From Calditrichia bacterium (GTDB lineage Bacteria > Calditrichota > Calditrichia > RBG-13-44-9), in contig JALXCH010000280.1 of assembly GCA_026991005.1 (NCBI GenBank), positions 1 to 19,813 on the forward strand: a stretch of 19,813 nucleotides of DNA, given 5' to 3'. The notes under the pieces were generated by a model. It made no database searches. It was not told the origin of the DNA and saw nothing but the letters and a program-made list of their open reading frames with translations. The position numbers and the translations under genes were made by a program. Of this stretch, positions 15,793-19,813 are shown piece after piece. How positions within the stretch are numbered: the first letter of the stretch is position 1; each line of letters starts with the position of its first letter.

Positions 15793-17568
15793 TTATCGGC
15801 GATGAAAAGGATATTGGCGATGCTGGAATAGGAGTTCCGAAAGCTCTCTTTTCAGGGAAAAAGTATCCGTGGTCAGCAACATCTCATTCCCGAAAGTTTG
15901 CCAGTGACGAAGCGCCTGTTCCCGCTCCTTCCCCTGCAGCATGTGGTTAATGATCAGGAGCGCATCGTGGTGCATGTGCAACACGGTTTCGCTTACCAGA
16001 ACTTTTCCAATGCTCTGCATGGCATAGTTTAATTCGGTTTCTCCGGAATATTGCCGAATTCGGGAAAGGACGGTTTGCATGATGAAAATGTGGCTCACCA
16101 TATCGCTCAACAGTTCGCCCACCTGCTGTTCGTGCTGAATGTCCTGCCCGTACACTGTTAGGGCATGCCGGTAAAGATACAGAAACAGATGTTTAGCCAG
16201 TTCCAGAGAGCGCTCTTCGGCGCCCAGAGGACGGCTCGCTGCCGGGGGAAATTTTCCGGAGAGAATTCGTTCGGTTTCCTTCATTTCCTCCCGCAGCGGG
16301 AGTTCTTCCAGCAGGGTTTTCTTCAACAGAAATCCCACCACAATCTGGCGATTAATTTCGTTCGTACCTTCGTAAATGCGGTCGATGCGGGTATCCCGCA
16401 GGATTTGAGCCATGGGGTAATCTTCGATGTATCCGTATCCTCCGAAAATTTGCAAGCCATCGTCGGCATTCTGCCAGAGGGCTTCGCTGCCGTAAATTTT
16501 GCACACCGAACATTCGATAGCGTATCGTTCGATGGCATGCGCTACGTCTGTGGAGTAGGTGGGGGATTGCTCATCGACCTGCGCGATGGATTCATCCAGA
16601 AGGTGAGCCGTTTCGTACACAATGCTTTCCAGGGCAAAGGTGCGAATGAGCATGTCGGCCAGTTTTTTGCGAATGGCATCGAAATAGGCGATGGGTTGCC
16701 CGAACTGGCGACGTTCCAGAGCGTAGGGAATGCTCTCCCGGATGGTGGTTTTGCATCCACCCAGCACCGCCGCTCCCAATTTAAAGCGCCCGATATCCAG
16801 GCTGTTGAAGGCAATGGCGGCACCATCGCCGATGGTCCCCAGCACATTCTCCACCGGTACCTTAACCTGATCCAGAATAATGTTGCAGGTGGAAGAACCG
16901 TGAAGCCCCAATTTGTTCTTTTCCTCTTTACGGATCACTCCTTCGGATAGGGGATCGATGAGAAATGCCGTGAGTTTTTCTCCGTTAATCTTGGCAAATG
17001 TGATGAGCAGGTTTGCCCAGCCTCCGTTGGAAATGAACTGCTTGTTTCCGTTCAGGATGTAATATTTACCATCTTCACTTAATGTAGCGGTGGTGCGGAT
17101 GGAAAGGGCATCCGAACCGGCACCCGGTTCCGTGAGGGCGTAGGAACTCAACCATTCTCCGGAGGCTAATTTGGGAAGATAAAACTTTTTCTGCTCCTCG
17201 TTGCCAAAATAGACAATGGGCAACGTCCCAATACCGGTGTGGGCGGAAAACGTTACGGTGAAAGAGGCGCTTTCCCCCAGGGTAATGCGTTCCACCAGCA
17301 AAGCGGATGTGACTTTATCCAGTTCCAGACCACCATACTGCTCCGGTACATCCGTCCCCAAAAAGCCCAGTTCTCCGCATTTTTTCATGAGCTGGAGGGA
17401 AAGCTCGCGATCGTAGCGATCGATATCGCTTTTACGGGGAAGAATTTCTTGCAGGGCAAATTCTTCGGCTGCCTTGCCGAATTCCACCTGCATCTCGGAA
17501 AATTGCTCCGGTCCAAATGCCTGATGGTCCTTCAGGCTCTGTACCAGAAAAAATCCGCCTGTGTCCAT
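15793..17568 (-). CDS. fadE: Acyl-CoA dehydrogenase, long form (FadE/VLCAD-like)
   Basis: A 591-residue FAD enzyme that makes trans-2-enoyl-CoA in the first beta-oxidation step. The core covers about residues 25-415: the FAD/substrate segment YALTEPGAGSDA (about 143-154), GGYGY (377-381), and the catalytic base Glu400 in RIYEGTNEINR, placed as in medium- and very-long-chain enzymes. A further ~170 residues at the C-terminus, mostly helical, match the long FadE form of Bacillus and mitochondrial VLCAD rather than short-chain enzymes. The ATG at 17568 follows AAAGGGG. It is the first gene of the - strand cluster, ahead of fadA and fadN. No electron-transfer flavoprotein genes are in the window. 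Confidence 0.94.
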   Translation of the reverse strand: MDTGGFFLVQSLKDHQAFGPEQFSEMQVEFGKAAEEFALQEILPRKSDIDRYDRELSLQLMKKCGELGFLGTDVPEQYGGLELDKVTSALLVERITLGESASFTVTFSAHTGIGTLPIVYFGNEEQKKFYLPKLASGEWLSSYALTEPGAGSDALSIRTTATLSEDGKYYILNGNKQFISNGGWANLLITFAKINGEKLTAFLIDPLSEGVIRKEEKNKLGLHGSSTCNIILDQVKVPVENVLGTIGDGAAIAFNSLDIGRFKLGAAVLGGCKTTIRESIPYALERRQFGQPIAYFDAIRKKLADMLIRTFALESIVYETAHLLDESIAQVDEQSPTYSTDVAHAIERYAIECSVCKIYGSEALWQNADDGLQIFGGYGYIEDYPMAQILRDTRIDRIYEGTNEINRQIVVGFLLKKTLLEELPLREEMKETERILSGKFPPAASRPLGAEERSLELAKHLFLYLYRHALTVYGQDIQHEQQVGELLSDMVSHIFIMQTVLSRIRQYSGETELNYAMQSIGKVLVSETVLHMHHDALLIINHMLQGKEREQALRHWQTFGNEMLLTTDTFSLKRELSELLFQHRQYPFHRR

Positions 17569-17990
17569 GATGATTCCCCTTTCAGTGATTAGTATTTCAG
17601 GTTTAAAATCTCAATTAACAAACAATCATTGCAAGGAGGTTGTACATCTTTAAAAAGCACATCTCCAATTATCAGAATGGAAATGCCTCAAAATGAAAAA
17701 CAGTTGCTTTTAATTGAACAAACTTCGCTGCGTTCTGGTTCGCGCGTTTTAACTGAAGATGGATTATTTGCATGGAAGAAACCAGGCTTACCTCAGAAAA
17801 GGAAATTCCGGAATGTCGTGCCATCGGAAGCAGTCCAATTAGATTTCTGCAAGAAGCGGTTAACGACAATGATTTAGCTGATTGAAAAAAAACGTTTAAA
17901 AAAGAAGATAAAAATTATGGAAATCAGTTGTGCTTAACAAAATGGTGAATGTTTCTATCTATTTGTTTCCTCAAAAACCCATCAATCTGT

Positions 17991-18118
17991 CATTTTGAGC
18001 CCTGCGCCAGCAGGGCGAAGAATCTCACTTTTTTGCGCAGCAGGGTGAAGAATCTCAACAGCCATTGCAAACCGGATGAAAAATCTCGCTCTCCTGCCCA
18101 TGCAGAAGGAAGAATCTC
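17991..18118. repeat. Degenerate REP-like array of the 'GAAGAATCTC' element
   Basis: The word GAAGAATCTC occurs at 18017, 18047, 18078 (as GAAAAATCTC) and 18109, spaced 30, 31 and 31 bases. The first unit is the most complete: CATTTTGAGCC leads into the perfect hairpin GCCCTGC-GCCA-GCAGGGC (17999-18016), directly followed by GAAGAATCTC. The phrase 'TCATTCTGAGCG...GCGAAGAATCTC' is a dispersed intergenic element I know from many bacterial genomes. Later units are worn down, keeping mainly the 3' word. The spacers are not conserved, nor are the flanks, so this is not CRISPR. Confidence 0.65.
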
Positions 18119-18153
18119 ATTGGGGCATATTCAGTCAACCCCTGAAATTCCAG

Positions 18154-18178
18154 TAGATTAACTTCCTTTTTTAATCTA
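18154..18178. other. AT-rich perfect inverted repeat
   Basis: TAGATTAA (18154-18161) and TTAATCTA (18171-18178) form an eight-base-pair stem around CTTCCTTTT. It lies about 35 bases after the REP-like array. It may be a weak terminator or a protein-binding palindrome; nothing nearby decides this. Confidence 0.35.
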
Positions 18179-18359
18179 ATTTTGCCTGGCATTTGGCGCA
18201 AAATTTTTATCACAATTGGTTATTGAAATAATGGTAAAGCATCTGCAACAAACTATCATTTTATTTTCGGACGTTTTCAGTAAAAATAGAGCCCGATTTT
18301 ATTTTTGGTGAAAAAAGCAAAAAAGTGCCGTTGGTAACATCTCGTTTTTCGTCCCGGTT

Positions 18360-18794
18360 TTATTTTTTGTCTTTTGTTGGCTTTGTTCCGGAGGGCATCT
18401 TCAATTTGTCTCTGTGCAGTTCAGGGAATTCTTTTGGGGCAGTAGGGAACATTCTGTTCGGTTCTATCGCTTCCCGATGCGCAGCTTCTTCCCTTATCTG
18501 ATGGGTTAGCAGTTTTTCTACTTTTAATAAAAAAGAGTAACTTTTTTGAATATCTCCACGGGTGATGGACTGGTAAAAATCCCGGTAGTCATTTAGGGTT
18601 TTGTGGTGTTCGGCAAATAATTTCTGGATGCGAGCCGCTTTCACGCTATCTGGCTGGGAGGTCGCCAGAATTGTTTCCATCTGGCTGATTATCTCCGGCC
18701 AATCGTCCGGAGACCGGGAATCCTCCTTTTTCTGGCAGGCAGTCAGGAGACCCAAAACGACCAATATTGCAGAAAACCAAAACGCACGCCCCAC
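18360..18794 (-). CDS. Small predicted lipoprotein of unknown function
   Basis: A 144-residue protein starting at GTG 18794, with AGGAAGG just upstream. The first 20 residues are a lipoprotein signal (GRAFWFSAILVVLGLLTAC) with a standard lipobox L-T-A-C, so the mature protein would begin at Cys20 and sit in a membrane. The mature part is charged and mostly helical (IISQMETILATSQPDSVKAARIQKLFAEHH, then DIQKSYSFLLKVEKLL), ending in a lysine/proline-rich tail. The pattern of a short helical lipoprotein faintly recalls DUF4296 of Bacteroidota, but I cannot confirm this. It has no close neighbour on its strand and is set in AT-rich, gene-poor DNA. Confidence 0.72.
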   Translation of the reverse strand: MGRAFWFSAILVVLGLLTACQKKEDSRSPDDWPEIISQMETILATSQPDSVKAARIQKLFAEHHKTLNDYRDFYQSITRGDIQKSYSFLLKVEKLLTHQIREEAAHREAIEPNRMFPTAPKEFPELHRDKLKMPSGTKPTKDKK

Positions 18795-19143
18795 GCAATT
18801 TTCCTTCCTTATTGTGCTATCATTAAATTACGCAAGAAAGGTGTTAAATTACAACTGGAACAAAATAAAGAATGAAGGAAAGGGGATAAGATAATAAAGT
18901 GTCAGGATATTGGGAAGCATATTGTATACTGGTGGTTTTATTGTGGGCTGAGTGAATTGGGGGGGTAATCAAGAAACAATTATAGTTTGGTAAGTTGATC
19001 TTTATTTAAATATGTGTTCAATCTATCAGAAGAAAATATTTGGAATTGTTGGGATAATTTATTAAAATTTTTTTGAAACTTGGTATAGCAATAAAATATA
19101 TTGATAATGATATTATAATTTGATGATTATATATTTCAATTAT
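18795..19143. other. AT-rich intergenic stretch
   Basis: This is the upstream region of the - strand lipoprotein and of the decayed + strand gene. Base composition falls sharply after about 18880. I see no open frame of note, no RNA gene and no clear repeat; a G-run (GGGGGGG at about 18959-18965) is the only local oddity. The composition suggests DNA of different origin from the genes to the left. Confidence 0.4.
18825..18854 (-). promoter_or_regulatory. Possible sigma-70-like promoter for the small lipoprotein
   Basis: Read on the - strand, TTGTAA (18854-18849) and TAATTT (18830-18825) are 18 bases apart, 31 to 60 bases ahead of the GTG at 18794. Each box matches the consensus only in part, and AT-rich DNA gives such matches often. 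Confidence 0.22.
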
Positions 19144-19158
19144 ATGATGGGAAAAAAT

Positions 19159-19677
19159 ATGTCAACTTCAGATATTATATCACTTGCACAAACAATTGTT
19201 TTGGGTTTTACAGCAATAATTATAATTTGGTATACATATGAAACCAAGCGTATAAGAAAGGAAACAAAAAGGCAAAATATGTTGATATATTAACAAGTAG
19301 AATTGTTAAAAAGGTCTCAGCAAATTGAGGAGAAAAAAATAGAAAGTATTTTTGAACCAATTTTTAACTGTGGGCAAAGATAGGTTCCATTCAATGTAAA
19401 AACATAAAGTTTATGTTTACAAATGAAGGAAGAATGATTAAAATTTGCAAAATCGTTTCGAATAATAATTATTCAATAAAATTCAAACCAAAGGCTTTTA
19501 TTAATAAAGGTCAAGAAGGTGGAATTGAAATTAGTTCTAAGCAGGAAAATTTTAACAGATATATCGAGTTTAAAATTTAATTTTTGAATGAAATAAATGA
19601 GAAAAGAAAAAAAATTTAAATATGATACTAGCAAAGGAGAGTTCGAAACAGAAAAGTCAGAATTGGTTAATAAGTAA
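19159..19677 (+). pseudogene. Decayed gene for a membrane-anchored protein
   Basis: ATG 19159 (or in-frame ATGs at 19144/19147) opens a typical N-terminus: a short polar start, one membrane helix (ISLAQTIVLGFTAIIIIWYTY), then a basic coiled-coil segment (KRIRKETKRQ). The frame hits TAA at 19291, but the same frame continues sensibly (QVELLKRSQQIEEKKIESIFEPIFN) to TAG at 19381. Around 19370-19380 sense passes to another frame (NIKFMFTNEGRMIKICKIVS... GGIEISS) up to TAA at 19578, then FLNEINEKRKK, and near the A-run at 19605-19615 it returns to the first frame and ends KGEFETEKSELVNK at 19677. Three stops and two frame changes mark a dead gene. One-helix proteins of this shape are often hypothetical accessory genes; function unknown. 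Confidence 0.7.
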
Positions 19678-19775
19678 TTTATTTTGCACTAACTATTCAT
19701 TTTATCAAAAACAAAGGTTTAGTTAATATTTTAACTTAGTTTAACAATTGGACTATTATTAATTTAAGGATAATC

Positions 19776-19813
19776 ATGAGTTATCTAGATGAAGTGATTG
19801 AGAAATTAAAATT
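19776..19813 (+). CDS. Start of a protein cut by the window edge
   Basis: ATG 19776 has AAGGAT about five bases ahead and opens MSYLDEVIEKLK before the sequence ends. Twelve residues are too few for a call. The pattern is compatible with the N-terminal helix of NADP-dependent glutamate dehydrogenases, but many helical proteins begin like this. Confidence 0.45.
   Translation, partial: MSYLDEVIEKLK

Larger units (their letters stand above)
17569..18359. other. Gene-poor 791-base stretch with repeat debris
   Basis: No convincing gene is seen between fadE and the - strand lipoprotein. A strong ribosome-binding sequence AAGGAGGT at 17633-17640 (+) has no ATG or GTG at the right distance. Its likely reading frame meets several stops before a 37-codon open frame (17772-17885, MEETRLTSEKEIPECRAIGS...) that looks protein-like but has no relative I recognise. 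This could be the remnant of a small gene. The middle carries the GAAGAATCTC array, then an AT-rich hairpin. The left edge should also hold the fad promoter on the - strand, but no clear -35/-10 pair is visible. Confidence 0.5.

Noticed and set aside
17586..17599. A FadR-like operator (TGATTAGTATTTCA) before fadE
   Set aside because: Only the outer TGA/TCA are symmetric; the inside does not match the Bacillus FadR site well enough to call.
17991..18118. CRISPR array, because of the ~31-base period
   Set aside because: Only a 10-base word is kept, the units are unequal, the intervening sequence is part of a decayed repeat, and no cas genes are present.
1..19813. tRNA, rRNA, insertion sequences, integrases, toxin-antitoxin or defence genes
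   Set aside because: I looked for conserved RNA signatures, transposase motifs and paired small genes and found none I can support.

Overview
The window is one arm of a bacterial chromosome of roughly even base composition (sampled coding lines run to about 60% GC) that turns strongly AT-rich in its last ~900 bases (one counted line, 19141-19200, is 27% GC). Shine-Dalgarno sites are strong and usual (for example before 10098 and 14559). Two predicted lipoproteins and a Tat component point to a diderm, peptide- and fatty-acid-using heterotroph. A lineage near Calditrichota or the wider FCB group would fit, but that is an impression from gene content and style, not a test.

Layout. The + strand from 3 to 12166 carries housekeeping and then catabolic genes: the 3' end of phosphatidylserine synthase (pssA), purS-purQ of purine synthesis, a small DUF4321-like membrane protein, tatA, gatA and gatB of the tRNA-dependent amidotransferase (no gatC and no purL in view), and a single-domain response regulator. 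After a 352-base structured leader come tryptophanase (tnaA), a large protein with an N-terminal region resembling a degenerate STAND ATPase followed by TPR-like repeats, an alpha/beta hydrolase and a lipoprotein M19 dipeptidase. A long hairpin at 12169-12206 separates these from a convergent - strand beta-oxidation cluster: fadE (acyl-CoA dehydrogenase), fadA (thiolase) and fadN (hydroxyacyl-CoA dehydrogenase/enoyl-CoA hydratase), transcribed in that order. A strong stem-loop lies between fadE and fadA.

The right end (17569-19813) is gene-poor. It holds a degenerate array of the 'GAAGAATCTC' element at a spacing of 30-31 bases, a small - strand lipoprotein, an AT-rich stretch with a decayed membrane-protein gene (three stops and two frame changes), and the first 12 codons of a new gene at the edge.

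How the genes fit together. The dipeptidase at the envelope releases amino acids. Tryptophanase turns tryptophan into indole, pyruvate and ammonia. The fad cluster supplies a full beta-oxidation cycle apart from acyl-CoA ligase. The most interesting candidate is the tnaA leader: alternating complementary segments plus a 49-codon open frame whose only Trp codon lies inside one arm of a stem that can also pair further downstream. This resembles the logic of a tryptophan-sensing attenuator, but it is unproven.
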